Of a DNA stretch of 64,000 bases, positions 1 through 9,322 are shown one piece after another. The translations under genes were made by a program, and so were the position numbers. Position 1 is the first letter of the stretch; each line of letters starts with the position of its first letter. The DNA lies in NCBI GenBank assembly GCA_031549565.1, contig JAVBPO010000119.1, positions 15,922 to 79,921 on the forward strand, read 5' to 3'. This DNA is from JAVBSX01 sp031549565 (GTDB taxonomy: Bacteria; Planctomycetota; Planctomycetia; Pirellulales; Thermoguttaceae). The notes beneath the pieces were generated by a model that had not been told where the DNA came from, made no database searches, and worked only from the letters and a program-made list of their open reading frames with translations.

Positions 1-536
1 TCGGTCGGCGGAACAAGCGGTATCAACCCGCCGGGAAACCGGCTTCGCGGATCGTCGCAGCGGTGATACCCGATCCAGTACGAATCGGAATCGATTTGGA
101 GACAATCGAGCACGATTTCCCCGGGCAAAGCCGTCCCGGCGGGCAGGGACAGCGCGTCGCCGATCCGCCGGCCGATAATTCGGTCCGTGTCGGCGTAAAA
201 CGGCTCGAACCCTTTTTCGCCGACGGGTCGTTTGTCCCGGGTCCAAAAATGTACGCGGCGACACGTTTGCGGGCGCTCGAATGTTTCCAGTTTTTCGATC
301 AGCGCGACGGGGGAATCGGAAGCAATCCGATCCAGGGAAACGCCGATAAACCGTGCGAATATCGAATGATTTCGGATGTGATCGACCCAAGCGAGCGGAT
401 CGTCGGTCTGTTCCGTACTTTTGAACGTCAAAAAACCGGGCCGGGAAAACGAAAAACGAAGCGAGGGGAATTCCCGAAGTATCTCCGTTTTCAACGGTTT
501 TTCCGAGCCGATTTGACAGGTTGCGAAAAAAAACAA
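1..536 (-). CDS. RlmM-like FtsJ-type 23S rRNA 2'-O-methyltransferase, C-terminal part outside window
   Basis: An open frame on the minus strand runs off the left edge and encodes about 178 N-terminal residues. The start of the protein reads MFFFATCQIGSEK, followed by RFSFSRPGFLTF. The end of the visible part reads YWIGYHRC, then SRFPGGLIPLVPP. This order resembles the N-terminal half of E. coli RlmM (YgdE), which has a THUMP-like part and then a GYS..SPF.MGIP segment just before the SAM-binding FtsJ domain. That family 2'-O-methylates 23S rRNA. The catalytic domain lies outside the window, so the reaction is inferred. The start is taken as TTG at 536; an in-frame GTG at 584 is the alternative, and neither has a good ribosome binding site. 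It is divergent from the HAD phosphatase gene. Confidence 0.6.
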   Translation of the reverse strand, partial: MFFFATCQIGSEKPLKTEILREFPSLRFSFSRPGFLTFKSTEQTDDPLAWVDHIRNHSIFARFIGVSLDRIASDSPVALIEKLETFERPQTCRRVHFWTRDKRPVGEKGFEPFYADTDRIIGRRIGDALSLPAGTALPGEIVLDCLQIDSDSYWIGYHRCDDPRSRFPGGLIPLVPPT

Positions 537-610
537 GTGAGAAAAGTGTGAAAAGTGGAAGACGGATCGGCCTTGGGGAAACACTCCATTCAGATAATTC
601 CGTTTTGTAG

Positions 611-616
611 TATAAT
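611..616 (+). promoter_or_regulatory. Putative -10 box for the HAD phosphatase gene
   Basis: A perfect TATAAT lies 62 bases before the ATG at 679, in the divergent spacer with the methyltransferase. No convincing -35 hexamer is visible at the usual spacing, so this rests on the -10 alone. Confidence 0.35.
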
Positions 617-678
617 TCCCAGTTTAAACGAATTCGAGATGAAGTCGAGAGACACCATTTTCCCGCACCCACAGCCCA

Positions 679-1344
679 ATGACGATCAAGAAACTTGACA
701 CCGAGCGACTGCTGCAAAGTCGTTGCGTCGTTTTCGATTTGGACGGAACTCTTTGCGATACGGAAGAGGATATCTATGCGTCGTTTCACGATGCGGTCCG
801 GAAATGTGGGCTCGAAATTACCGATGCGAGCCGTCTGAAAATCGGTCCGCCGCTGCAAGAGATGATTCGCAGCGCCGTCGGAGAAGAAGTCGAGCCGGAC
901 ATGATCGAGCGTATTTCCGCGACGTTCCGGCGAATCTACACGGAATGCGATTTTCCGACTTCGCCGCTTTATCCGGGGGCGTTGGAATTGCTGCACCGGC
1001 TCCAGGACGCGGAGATTCCGCTGGCGGTTGCGACCCTCAAGCGGGAAGCGCCGACCCGAAGACTCTTGGAAAAGAAAGGCGTTTTGCCGTTTTTTCAGTC
1101 GGTTTACAGTTGCGACAGCGGCGGAGAAACGTGGAACAAGGAGCGAATGCTCGAAACGATCCTTGAGGAAGCGGACGCTCCCGCAACTCATACGATTTTC
1201 TTCGGTGATTCCACGGGCGATATCCAGTCCGGTCGCGCCACCGGGATTCCGACCGTCGCCGTCCTGTACGGTTACGGCGACGGTCGGGAACTCCTGGCGT
1301 CCGAGCCCGACTTTATCTGCGAGGATTTGACGGAGTTGATTTAA
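679..1344 (+). CDS. HAD-family hydrolase, phosphoglycolate-phosphatase-like
   Basis: The 221-residue product is a haloacid-dehalogenase phosphatase of the Gph/PGMB type. Motif I is DLDGTLCDTE near residue 20, where the first Asp is the expected nucleophile. The helical cap follows at about residues 35-95. Motif II is the Thr in VATLK, where the Lys of motif III also sits, and motif IV is FFGDSTGD near residue 173. The length fits the family. The likely role is hydrolysis of a small phosphorylated metabolite in the cytoplasm. The substrate cannot be read from sequence; phosphoglycolate is only the nearest textbook match. The gene stands alone between a divergent methyltransferase gene and a convergent oxidoreductase gene. 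Confidence 0.8.
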   Translation: MTIKKLDTERLLQSRCVVFDLDGTLCDTEEDIYASFHDAVRKCGLEITDASRLKIGPPLQEMIRSAVGEEVEPDMIERISATFRRIYTECDFPTSPLYPGALELLHRLQDAEIPLAVATLKREAPTRRLLEKKGVLPFFQSVYSCDSGGETWNKERMLETILEEADAPATHTIFFGDSTGDIQSGRATGIPTVAVLYGYGDGRELLASEPDFICEDLTELI

Positions 1345-1384
1345 GTGATTGTTTGGAAATGTTCCGTGAAAAACGCAGCCTCAA

Positions 1385-1490
1385 TGTCATTCTGAGCTTG
1401 CGAAGAATCTGGCTTCATTTCTTTCACGTTCTCGAAAAATCCAAGCGAGCTGGCTTTGAAACCAGATGCTTCGTTTCACTCAGCATGACA
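1385..1490. repeat. Family B palindromic element, short variant
   Basis: The element starts TGTCATTCTGAG and ends CTCAGCATGACA, giving imperfect inverted ends, with internal AGAATCTGG and CCAGATGCTTCG segments. Related copies lie near 2915-3029 and 27779-27892. It sits in the convergent spacer between the HAD gene and the oxidoreductase gene. Confidence 0.7.
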
Positions 1491-1527
1491 AACGCCATAT
1501 TTTACGGTGTTTCATTTTCAAACGGCC

Positions 1528-2745
1528 TTAAAACACATACTGCGGAATCTTCATCAATTCACCTCCTTTGAGTGCGGAGCGGTGGGCGACGATTCCGGAA
1601 ACGGTCAGATTCAAAGCGGAGCCGACGTGAACGAGCGGCTTGCGATTTTGAAGGATCGCTTCGACGAACTCGTTGCCCAGATATCCGTGCGACCCTCCGT
1701 GTCCGCCGGCTTCGACGCCCGGTGGAAGAGCCGGTTTTTTCAGGTTCAGCTTCTTGATCAATTCCGCGGCGTCTGGAGCGGCCGGGACGAAACTTCCGTG
1801 CCAGAACGACCCCTTTTCGCCGGAATTACGGCCTTGTTCGCCGTGCATCTCGGGAGTGTCCCAGCAGACGGCCATTCGGGCCATTCCCCCTTCGCTGGTT
1901 CGGAAGAGCGCGATTTCCGAGCCGAACGGATTCCGGTAGACGTTGTTTTCCGGTCGGTAGCGTTCCGTTTGACTGACATGTCCCATGCAGGAAACTTCCG
2001 TGAAACTCCCGCCGGTTACGTTAATGTAATACGCGTTGGAATGCGTCGGATAATACTGCGGCGGTAATCCGATTCTCCAGCCTTTGTAGGAATCCAACTG
2101 CTCCACGGAGAAATGGAAATACTCCCCTTCCGTATAAATCATTTTCCCGAAACCACCGGCGTTGTAGATTTCTCGGCAGGCATACACATCGTCGTGATAA
2201 GCGGAGGTTTCGAAGAGCATGTAAACGAGTCCCGTCTTTTTCACGGTTTCCAGCAGTTCGTCCGCTTCTTCCAAATTTCCGAACACGGCCGGAACCGCCG
2301 ACGCGACGTGTTTGCCGCGTTTCATCGCTTCGATGCAGTGCCGGGCATGCGCCGGAGCGTCCGTTGCGACGTAAATCGCTTCGATGGTATCATCGAGGAT
2401 CATCTTTTCGAGCGATTCGAATTTTTTCGGGCAGTTGACCCGTTTCGATAACGCTTCACAGCGCTCCGGAATCAGATCGCTGACGCCGACGACTTCGACG
2501 TTCGGATGGTTTTGCAGCCCGAACTCGGCGGAGAATTGACACAAGCCGTATCCGACCAGTCCCATCCGGATTTTCCGATCGCTGATCGGTTTCCAAACGG
2601 ACGACTGGTCGATGTCCGTTTGCGTTTGATCGAATCCGGCGATATCCTTGGGGCCTTCCTGAGCGAAAGCGACCGTGGAACTCAAAGCGGCAACCCCGGT
2701 CCCCAAAGCGGTCCCGGCCAAAAAGCGACGTCTGTTCATTTTCAT
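1528..2745 (-). CDS. Tat-exported Gfo/Idh/MocA family oxidoreductase
   Basis: The 405-residue protein begins with a twin-arginine signal (NRRRFLAGTA) and an AFA cleavage region near residue 28. The Rossmann fold follows with GLVGYGLCQF near residue 62 in place of the classical GxGxxG. The Gfo/Idh/MocA core then has YVATDAPAHARHC and AMKRGKHVASAVPAV, where Lys of the GKHV segment is the family's usual cofactor/catalytic position (EKP in canonical members, here ASAVP). The family performs NAD(P)-dependent oxidation or reduction of sugars or sugar acids; planctomycetes export many paralogs. The altered EKP motif makes the chemistry uncertain. The gene is transcribed alone, convergent with the HAD gene. 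Confidence 0.85.
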   Translation of the reverse strand: MKMNRRRFLAGTALGTGVAALSSTVAFAQEGPKDIAGFDQTQTDIDQSSVWKPISDRKIRMGLVGYGLCQFSAEFGLQNHPNVEVVGVSDLIPERCEALSKRVNCPKKFESLEKMILDDTIEAIYVATDAPAHARHCIEAMKRGKHVASAVPAVFGNLEEADELLETVKKTGLVYMLFETSAYHDDVYACREIYNAGGFGKMIYTEGEYFHFSVEQLDSYKGWRIGLPPQYYPTHSNAYYINVTGGSFTEVSCMGHVSQTERYRPENNVYRNPFGSEIALFRTSEGGMARMAVCWDTPEMHGEQGRNSGEKGSFWHGSFVPAAPDAAELIKKLNLKKPALPPGVEAGGHGGSHGYLGNEFVEAILQNRKPLVHVGSALNLTVSGIVAHRSALKGGELMKIPQYVF

Positions 2746-2874
2746 GGTGTCAAATGGGTTGATCGAGAGAAAAAGTCAAAGTTCAACGGGAACCATTATA
2801 CGTCTTTCCCGATCAATTTGCACCAAACGTCGCTGAATTTTCCTTAACCCGGGACTCTCCCTTTGGCTCCCGTC

Positions 2875-3050
2875 AGAAAATAAGCGGCAAGTTTATGAAT
2901 AACGTGCCGAGCCATGTCATGCTGAGGTACTCCGAAGCATCTGGTTTCAAGCGGTGCCTGTTTTGCAACATGTGTTGGTCGGATCCACCAGATTCTTCAC
3001 TCCGTGAGTACACTGCGTTCAGAATGACAAAACCCGCTCACCAATTTCCG
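2875..3050. repeat. Family B palindromic element, long variant
   Basis: The core at 2915-3029 starts TGTCATGCTGAG and ends CAGAATGACA. The left flank (AGAAAATAAGCGGCAAG, then TTTATGAATAACGTG) recurs inverted beside the copy at 27762-27931, so the mobile or duplicated unit is longer than the core. It lies between the divergently oriented 5' end of the oxidoreductase gene and the 3' end of the tatD gene. Confidence 0.75.
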
Positions 3051-3059
3051 GTGAAAGTT

Positions 3060-3830
3060 TTACATCGACAAAAACCGTCGCGCGTTTTCGAACAGAATTT
3101 CTCGCAATCGTACTTCCGGCAGATTTCGCAAAGCGGCCAGTTCCGCGAGGATTCGGGGCAAAACCGCCGGCTCGTTCCTCCGACCGGGTTCCGGAGACAG
3201 GGCCGGGGCGTCACTTTCCACGAGGATTCGGTCCAACGGAACCGTGAGAACCGCTTCGCGAATTCTGTGGTTGATCGTTTTTAATATCGTTGCGGAAAAT
3301 GAAAAATAACAACCGTGTTTCTCCAGAATTCCAATCTGTTCTCTCGACCCGGAAAACGAATGAAGCAGAATCGCCGGAAAGGGGCCCTCTTCGCGAAGGA
3401 TCGCCGCGACATCATCGAGCGAGCGGACCGAATGAATCGCAACGGGAAGTGCGCGGGCTTTGGCCAAGCGAAGCTGCGCTTGAAACACACGCTTCTGAAT
3501 TTCGAACGAGTCCCGGTCCCGCAAACGGTCCAAACCGATTTCGCCGATTCCGCCCTGGAAATTTTCGGCGTCAAGCCGTTCGGCCAACCGCTCTTCCCAA
3601 TCCGGCGGTGTCGCGGCGGCATACCACGGATGCACGCCGTAAAACGGTACGATTTCCTCGTGTCGGGCCGCAAGTTCCCGTACCGCGTCCCAATCGTCCG
3701 GGGAAGTCCCGTTGCACAAGAATCTTTCGATCCCGAATTCCCTGGCCCGGGCCAAAAGATCGTCCAAATCGTCCCGCAGCGCCGGGTCTTGCAGATGGAC
3801 GTGGGAATCGATCAACGGAACGACGGACAT
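3060..3830 (-). CDS. TatD-family metal-dependent hydrolase
   Basis: The 256-residue protein is an amidohydrolase-fold TIM barrel of the TatD type. The first metal site is IDSHVHLQD near residue 7. Further metal-ligand regions are FYGVHPW, GEIGLD, VAIHSV, LLHSFSG and VESDAPAL, in the family order. TatD proteins are cytoplasmic nucleases or deoxyribonucleases of the YchF/YjjV group. It starts only 4 bases after the thiC stop codon, so the two are probably one transcript. There is no metabolic link to thiamine; the pairing looks like simple co-transcription. Confidence 0.87.
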   Translation of the reverse strand: MSVVPLIDSHVHLQDPALRDDLDDLLARAREFGIERFLCNGTSPDDWDAVRELAARHEEIVPFYGVHPWYAAATPPDWEERLAERLDAENFQGGIGEIGLDRLRDRDSFEIQKRVFQAQLRLAKARALPVAIHSVRSLDDVAAILREEGPFPAILLHSFSGSREQIGILEKHGCYFSFSATILKTINHRIREAVLTVPLDRILVESDAPALSPEPGRRNEPAVLPRILAELAALRNLPEVRLREILFENARRFLSM

Positions 3831-3834
3831 GGCA

Positions 3835-5148
3835 TCACTCTTCCCGCAGCCGTTTCAAGTCGGCGGTCGTTCGCATCGCGCAGAATTTCGGACCGCACAT
3901 CGTGCAATAATTCGTGTCGCACTCGTCCAGTCCTTCCGGTTTCGGGGCGTTTTTTCGCGAATCTTCATAGTATTCCCGGGCCCGGTCCGGATCGAGCGCG
4001 AGGCGGAACTGTTCATCCCAATCGAAACGAAACCGCGCTCGGGCCATGGCGTCGTCACGGTCCCTCGCCCCGGGCCGTTTGCGGGCGACATCCGCCGCGT
4101 GCGCCGCGATTTTGTACGCTATGACGCCCTGCCGGACGTCTTCCCGATTCGGTAAGCCGAGATGTTCTTTCGGCGTTACATAACAGAGCATCGCGGCTCC
4201 GTGATACGCCGCGAGCGTCGCCCCGATCGCGCTGGTGATGTGATCGTAGCCCGGGGCGATATCGCACACGACCGGGCCGAGCACATAAAACGGCGCTCCG
4301 TGACACACCTCGATTTGACGCTTGACATTGTCTTCAATCTGATCCAGCGGCACGTGTCCCGGCCCTTCGATCATCACCTGACACCCGAGCTCCCAAGCCC
4401 GTTTGGCGAGTCGCCCCATCACGTCCAGTTCGCCGAACTGCGCCGCGTCGGAGGCGTCATGCAGGCAGCCGGGGCGCAAACCGTCGCCGATGCTCCAGCT
4501 CACGTCGTAGGTCCGCATGATTTCGCACAGTTCGTCGAAATGTTCGTAAAACGGGTTCTCTTTTTTGTGCGCGACCATCCATTTGGCGGTGAGCGAACCG
4601 CCGCGACTGACGATACCACACAACCGGCTTTCGGTCAGCGGTATATGCTCCTGGAGCAGCGCGGCGTGGATCGTCATGTAATCGACCCCCTGTTTCGCCT
4701 GGTGTTCCACGGCGTCAAGGAAATGTCGCGGCTGCATGTCGAGAATGTCGTCGAGCTGTTCGCAAACCTGATACAGCGGAACCGTTCCGACCGGGACGCT
4801 CACGGATTGGAGGATATTGGCCCGCAGCGCATCGATTTCCGCGCCGGTCGAAAGATCCATGATCGTGTCCGCACCGAACGCGATCGCCGATCGGACTTTG
4901 GCCAGTTCGCACGGCGTATCTCCGGCGAGGGGGGAATTGCCGAGGTTCGCGTTGATTTTCGTTCGTACGGCGATCCCGATTCCCATCGGTTGGAGCGACA
5001 TCGCCAAATGGTTCTTATTCGCCGGAATGATGAGCCGACCGGCGGAGATTTCCGCTCGCACGAACTCCGGATCGAGATTTTCCTCTTGCGCAACGAGGTT
5101 CATTTCCGGCGTAATGCGACCGTTTTTGGCTTCGAGAAATTGCGTCAT
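3835..5148 (-). CDS. thiC: Phosphomethylpyrimidine synthase ThiC
   Basis: The 437-residue protein converts AIR to HMP-phosphate in thiamine synthesis, using a [4Fe-4S] cluster and SAM. The C-terminal cluster motif CTMCGPKFC (CX2CX4C) is near residue 417. Core ThiC segments are present: NANLGNSP, GADTIMDLSTG, SRGGSL, DGLRPGC, EGPGHVP and GPLV-like GPVVCDIAPGYDH. The length matches the short bacterial form that lacks the long N-terminal domain. The start is the Met of MTQFLEAKNG at 5148; an upstream in-frame Met at 5208 adds 20 residues that do not resemble ThiC. No TPP riboswitch was found upstream. It is followed after 4 bases by tatD. Confidence 0.95.
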   Translation of the reverse strand: MTQFLEAKNGRITPEMNLVAQEENLDPEFVRAEISAGRLIIPANKNHLAMSLQPMGIGIAVRTKINANLGNSPLAGDTPCELAKVRSAIAFGADTIMDLSTGAEIDALRANILQSVSVPVGTVPLYQVCEQLDDILDMQPRHFLDAVEHQAKQGVDYMTIHAALLQEHIPLTESRLCGIVSRGGSLTAKWMVAHKKENPFYEHFDELCEIMRTYDVSWSIGDGLRPGCLHDASDAAQFGELDVMGRLAKRAWELGCQVMIEGPGHVPLDQIEDNVKRQIEVCHGAPFYVLGPVVCDIAPGYDHITSAIGATLAAYHGAAMLCYVTPKEHLGLPNREDVRQGVIAYKIAAHAADVARKRPGARDRDDAMARARFRFDWDEQFRLALDPDRAREYYEDSRKNAPKPEGLDECDTNYCTMCGPKFCAMRTTADLKRLREE

Positions 5149-5277
5149 AGCGAAACAAACAGGGGTACGGTCGGCGGGAAAAGCCTGAAAAAATAAGGAC
5201 GGACACATTAAAGACAGTACCGGACCGGGGGCCTTTTGTCAATGCGGGTTGCGATAGTGTGCGATTTGTAAGATTCC

Positions 5278-5306
5278 TTAACTTGTTCGCGAAGATGTGG
5301 TATAGT
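5278..5306 (+). promoter_or_regulatory. Putative sigma-70 type promoter of the zinc-ribbon membrane protein gene
   Basis: TTAACT at 5278-5283 is followed after 17 bases by TATAGT at 5301-5306. The -10 carries an upstream TGG, which makes an extended -10. The gene start at 5393 is 87 bases downstream. Confidence 0.45.
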
Positions 5307-5392
5307 ATTCTATTCAACACACTCAAAACCGTCCGTGTCAATCCGCGTTTTTCTCAGCAAACACGGGGCAAGCTCACGCCGTTCACTTTTCC

Positions 5393-7657
5393 ATGGCCAA
5401 GCCGGTGATTCAATTCCGCTGTTCGCGTTGCATGCACGATCTGGATGCGCCGGAAGAGAAAGCCGGGACGAAAACACGCTGTCCGTACTGCTTTTACGAC
5501 CTGGTCGTTCCGCTGGAAAGTACGCGGAAGCAGGTCAGCGAGTCCGATCTTTACACCGTTGGCGAAAAATCGCTCGATACCCGCGATTTGGCTGCCCGGA
5601 ATCGGTTCGCGTCGTTTTCCTGTCCGCTTTGCGCGGCGATTCTCGCCGTCGATTCGGCGTCGCAGCTCGGAACGCAAATCGTCTGTCCCGATTGCGGAGC
5701 GGCGGTCACGGTCCCGCAAAATTTGCAGGAATCTTTCTCCGAAAAACAGCGAAGAGCGGCGGAAAGCCAAAAATTGAACTCCGCAAGCGGATTGAACGAT
5801 CTGACCGTCGACGAATCCGCGGATATTTACGGCGTTTCCGGTCAATCCGTTTCTCGCGCCGCTCCCGATAAGGGGACATTTGCCGTCTATTGCAATCTGT
5901 GCAACACGATGATGTACGCGACCGACGCAATGATCGGGCAGAAATTGACCTGCCCGGACTGCGGACGCGAAACCGTCGTCGTCAAGCCGATAAAGGTCGA
6001 GTCGGAATCGTATCAATCGACGAATTTCGAAGGGGGAACGCATTACGGAACCCAGGATTCGCCGGAAATCTCCGAACTGAGCCAACGTTTTCCGAAAGTC
6101 CGGCTCGTTCCGGTCGTCTGTTCACTCTGCGAGACCCGGATGTACGCGCCGGAAACCGACATCGGAAAGTGGAAAACCTGCCCCGACTGTGGGACGAAAA
6201 CGGAAATCAAAGACGTCCCGCAAGAACAGCGGATTCTCCCGGAAACGTCCGGAACCGAATACGCCGTGAAGGAGCCGCCCGCTGCCGCCCGGCCGACGTT
6301 TCGCGTCGGAGTCGATTACCGAAACGTCGAAGGTTCGCTCGACTTTGAACGTCGACAACAGCTCAAAAAGAAGAGGGAGCAGGAGGATGCGAAAAGGAAT
6401 CCGAAACCGTCCGTTGCGGTACCTCCTCGGAAAAAGGGGGAAAACTCCCAAGACGGGCCGATCGAGTTGATCGAGCAGAAACCGTTTGCACCCGATTCGG
6501 TCGCCGGAGCCGCGCCGGATTCCTACGATCTGGAGCCGACCGCCGCGCGATTGATTCCGAAACCGCCGCCCCCTCCGGAAATGCTCGATTCGGAAGAGCC
6601 GGTTCACGTTCCCGCCGGGCCGAGACCGGAATTGCTGTACGGCAAAGAAAAAACGGAGCCGGACGATTCGGATCGCACGGTCGTTTTGACCAACGTCCGG
6701 TTGAAAAATCGTCGGGCCCTGTCTCGTTCGGAAACGGCGGCGCAGATCTATCATCGGGATCGTCCGCCGCGATTTCCGTTTTCGACGCGGTTGTTTCGCC
6801 CGTTTTTGTACCACAACTTCCGGGAACTGTTTTTCATGACGATCTCGATCGGAACGCTCCCCGCCGCGGCGCTGACCTATGCGGGGCCCGAAGGATTCGA
6901 GTTGTTCGAGGGAGGGATCGTCGGAGCGGGGGGGGAATCGGCGTTCCGGTTCTTGATGCTCACCGCCGCCGGAGTCGTTACGGGTTCGTTTTGGGTTTCA
7001 TTTTTCGTGACGTATCTGCTTCATTTTTTCGCCGCGACGAGCGACGGAGACGACGAACTCGGTTTAAAGGCGGAATTTTCCTACGTCGAAGGATTGTTTT
7101 TGGCCGGGCGTCTGGTTTTGATTACTGTTTGCGCCGCGCTTCCGGGCTACTTGATTTGGATGGCGGCTCATCTTTTCGTACTCGATTTGCAGGGTGCGGA
7201 ATTGACGTTTGACAACATCTTCCGCCCGGTTTCCGATCCGATCCTGCGCGCCGACGGCGAAATGGGGCCGGGGCGGGTTTCCGTTTTCTTTGTGACCATG
7301 TGCCTGATCTCTCACTGGATTTTCCAGCCGCTCCTTTTTCTCTCCAGCAGCGAATCGGAAGAGCCCGGCTTTCGCCTGTCGAACACCAGTAAAAGCGTGT
7401 TCAAGTTTCCGGGGATCTGGTCGAGTTTCTACGTTCACACGCTTCCGGTCCACGCTTTTTTGGCGTGTTATGTTTACACATACTTTATCTACGGAATCTT
7501 TCTCGAATCGCTCTTTTGGAGCGGTGTTTTGTTCGTTTCGTTCCTGCTTCTCGGTTCCTTGGCTTTGACGATCTACTTCCGCCTCCTGGGCCGGCTCGCC
7601 TGGGTGGTCGAAGACGCCATCCGACAGGAACCGGACGACGAGGACGAGGACGATTGA
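5393..7657 (+). CDS. Membrane protein with four N-terminal zinc ribbons
   Basis: I do not recognise a named family for this 754-residue protein. The N-terminus has four CxxC...CxxC zinc-ribbon modules, with cysteine pairs near residues 10/13+30/33, 77/80+98/101, 167/170+187/190 and 243/246+263/266. The second half of each module reads CPxC. A charged, proline-rich linker covers about 280-465 (QKKKREQ-type basic segment, then PKPPPPPEM). The C-terminal part from about residue 470 has around six hydrophobic segments, and the tail is acidic (DDEDEDD). The layout suggests a cytoplasmic zinc-binding head tethered to a polytopic membrane domain. Multi-ribbon plus membrane proteins are common in planctomycetes, but their function is unknown to me. 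The gene is divergent from thiC and has its own promoter candidate. Confidence 0.75.
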   Translation: MAKPVIQFRCSRCMHDLDAPEEKAGTKTRCPYCFYDLVVPLESTRKQVSESDLYTVGEKSLDTRDLAARNRFASFSCPLCAAILAVDSASQLGTQIVCPDCGAAVTVPQNLQESFSEKQRRAAESQKLNSASGLNDLTVDESADIYGVSGQSVSRAAPDKGTFAVYCNLCNTMMYATDAMIGQKLTCPDCGRETVVVKPIKVESESYQSTNFEGGTHYGTQDSPEISELSQRFPKVRLVPVVCSLCETRMYAPETDIGKWKTCPDCGTKTEIKDVPQEQRILPETSGTEYAVKEPPAAARPTFRVGVDYRNVEGSLDFERRQQLKKKREQEDAKRNPKPSVAVPPRKKGENSQDGPIELIEQKPFAPDSVAGAAPDSYDLEPTAARLIPKPPPPPEMLDSEEPVHVPAGPRPELLYGKEKTEPDDSDRTVVLTNVRLKNRRALSRSETAAQIYHRDRPPRFPFSTRLFRPFLYHNFRELFFMTISIGTLPAAALTYAGPEGFELFEGGIVGAGGESAFRFLMLTAAGVVTGSFWVSFFVTYLLHFFAATSDGDDELGLKAEFSYVEGLFLAGRLVLITVCAALPGYLIWMAAHLFVLDLQGAELTFDNIFRPVSDPILRADGEMGPGRVSVFFVTMCLISHWIFQPLLFLSSSESEEPGFRLSNTSKSVFKFPGIWSSFYVHTLPVHAFLACYVYTYFIYGIFLESLFWSGVLFVSFLLLGSLALTIYFRLLGRLAWVVEDAIRQEPDDEDEDD

Positions 7658-7694
7658 CGAGGATCGGCCCGGGGATTGCGCTCTTTGTGTGAGG

Positions 7695-9284
7695 TCATTC
7701 TTCCGACGACACCACGGACCAGTCGATCGGGTGATCGCTTCTCGGGAGCGTGAAGACCACGAGTCGTCCTTCCCTCGTTCCCTGGAGGACGGTTTGATCG
7801 ACGGTGATCGTGTACCGGTGCGACTCGGGACGTATGGTGTCAAATCGAATCTTCAGGCATTGGTCGTCGTCGCCTTGCCAGGTTCCTGCGATTCGATTTC
7901 GCGTGCAATGATAGTTCAATGTGCGGCCGGGAAGCCGGATTTCCTGGCCGAATCCTTTGTCCCAGTAATCGTCCGGAACCGTCGGAGCCAAGACGAGCGA
8001 ACCGTCGATTCGGAGATCGACGCCGAGCAGATAACGCTGAACGATACGGATGAAATTGGCGGGATACTCGCAATACGTGATCGGTCCCGCCGGTCGGTTT
8101 TCCCCGTCTTGCGAAGGATGATACCGCTCGTGCCAGTAATATCCGTTCTTCTGCCCTTGTGCGGCAACGGCGTGCAGTCCGGCGACGAGCGAGTCCGGAT
8201 CGTCTCTTCCGGCTTGCGCCCTCGCGGTCAGGTACCACACGCGTCCCATCGCGCCCAGGTCGTACCGATCGGGATGGGCGAACTCCCAGTCTTCGTAAGA
8301 GTCCGGTTTCGTCGAGATTCCCGCGGGCATGGTGCCATAAAAGAATCCCTTATCCTTAATCAATCGCGGGTAGAGAATTTCCGCCTGTTCCGGCGTCGCG
8401 ACACCCAACGCAAGAGCCGCCCAGTCCGTATCGGTCAAGCCGTGTGCGGTAATATAACCGTGCTCCGGGTTGTAGTATTCCGCGAACTTGTCCTTTTGCC
8501 AGAATTTCGTAGTGAAATTGTCCCGGATTTTGTCCGCGAGTTTTGAATACCGATCGGCGTCTTCCTCGCGTCCCAAAAGAGCGTTCAGGGCCGCCGCCTG
8601 CCGGAACGCTTCGACCGCGTGACACTGCGTGACGCCGTCCGATTCGATGCGGGTCGGGCGTTCGACGTAATAACCGGCTCCGCGAACGCGACCGTCTTCG
8701 GTGACGAGAGAAGCGAGATAATCGGCGGAGAGATTGACGGACCCGATCTGTTCGCCAAGCCATTGCCGATCGCGGCCTGCGGCGTAAATGAGGACGGCGT
8801 TGGCAATGTACGTCGGAGAAGCGAGCGCGTCGAGCGGATTGCCCGGAACCCAGTGTTTGTAGAGTCCGCCGTTGGGATCGACCGGGGTGTCATAAGGGAG
8901 CATCCCCCCCGCGGAGCCGGGCAGGACGGCCAAGGGAAGACTCCCGTCGGGCCGCTGGAAGGTCCGAACGTAATCCCAGTTGAGTTTAAGGGTTTCGTAA
9001 CCGCCCAGTCGGATCAGAGCGTCGGCGATTTGATGCCCGTCGAGCGAAGGATAGGAATTTCCGTAACCGAACCCTTGTCCGTCGGCGCAGACGGACCAAT
9101 ATCCTGGGAATATTTCGTGATTGACGCAGGCGAGAATATTTTTCTCCGCCGCTTGCTTGTAGGTTTCGACAATCAACGGGTCGGGAAGATTCGGGATGGG
9201 TACTTCGTCGGCAGGAGCCGCTCCGGGAATATTCAAGACGAGAAAAATTGTCGCAAAAAGCGTTGAAGCAAGGAATGTACGCAT
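7695..9284 (-). CDS. Secreted six-hairpin glycosidase-like protein
   Basis: The 529-residue protein begins MRTFLASTLF, a signal peptide cleaved near APADE (about residue 26). The body has the repeated helix-pair pattern of (alpha/alpha)6 glycosidases. A DGVTQCHAVEAFRQ segment is followed by ALLGREEDADRY, typical of alpha-L-rhamnosidase, amylo-1,6-glucosidase and GH65-like catalytic domains. A small beta-rich C-terminal part follows (LNYHC, RIAGTW). It is likely exported to act on a plant or microbial polysaccharide; no family number can be assigned by eye. The frame stays open for 71 codons upstream of the chosen start, but that stretch translates the repeat at 9323-9449 and has no protein-like features, so the Met at 9284 is used. 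Confidence 0.72.
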   Translation of the reverse strand: MRTFLASTLFATIFLVLNIPGAAPADEVPIPNLPDPLIVETYKQAAEKNILACVNHEIFPGYWSVCADGQGFGYGNSYPSLDGHQIADALIRLGGYETLKLNWDYVRTFQRPDGSLPLAVLPGSAGGMLPYDTPVDPNGGLYKHWVPGNPLDALASPTYIANAVLIYAAGRDRQWLGEQIGSVNLSADYLASLVTEDGRVRGAGYYVERPTRIESDGVTQCHAVEAFRQAAALNALLGREEDADRYSKLADKIRDNFTTKFWQKDKFAEYYNPEHGYITAHGLTDTDWAALALGVATPEQAEILYPRLIKDKGFFYGTMPAGISTKPDSYEDWEFAHPDRYDLGAMGRVWYLTARAQAGRDDPDSLVAGLHAVAAQGQKNGYYWHERYHPSQDGENRPAGPITYCEYPANFIRIVQRYLLGVDLRIDGSLVLAPTVPDDYWDKGFGQEIRLPGRTLNYHCTRNRIAGTWQGDDDQCLKIRFDTIRPESHRYTITVDQTVLQGTREGRLVVFTLPRSDHPIDWSVVSSEE

Positions 9285-9322
9285 GAGAATCGAATCCTCG
9301 GAAAGGGGGTGAAACAGTATTT

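Noticed and set aside
5149..5390. TPP riboswitch upstream of thiC
   Set aside because: The leader lacks the conserved CTGAGA and the ACC-rich thi-box helices on the minus strand; nothing there matches the motif.
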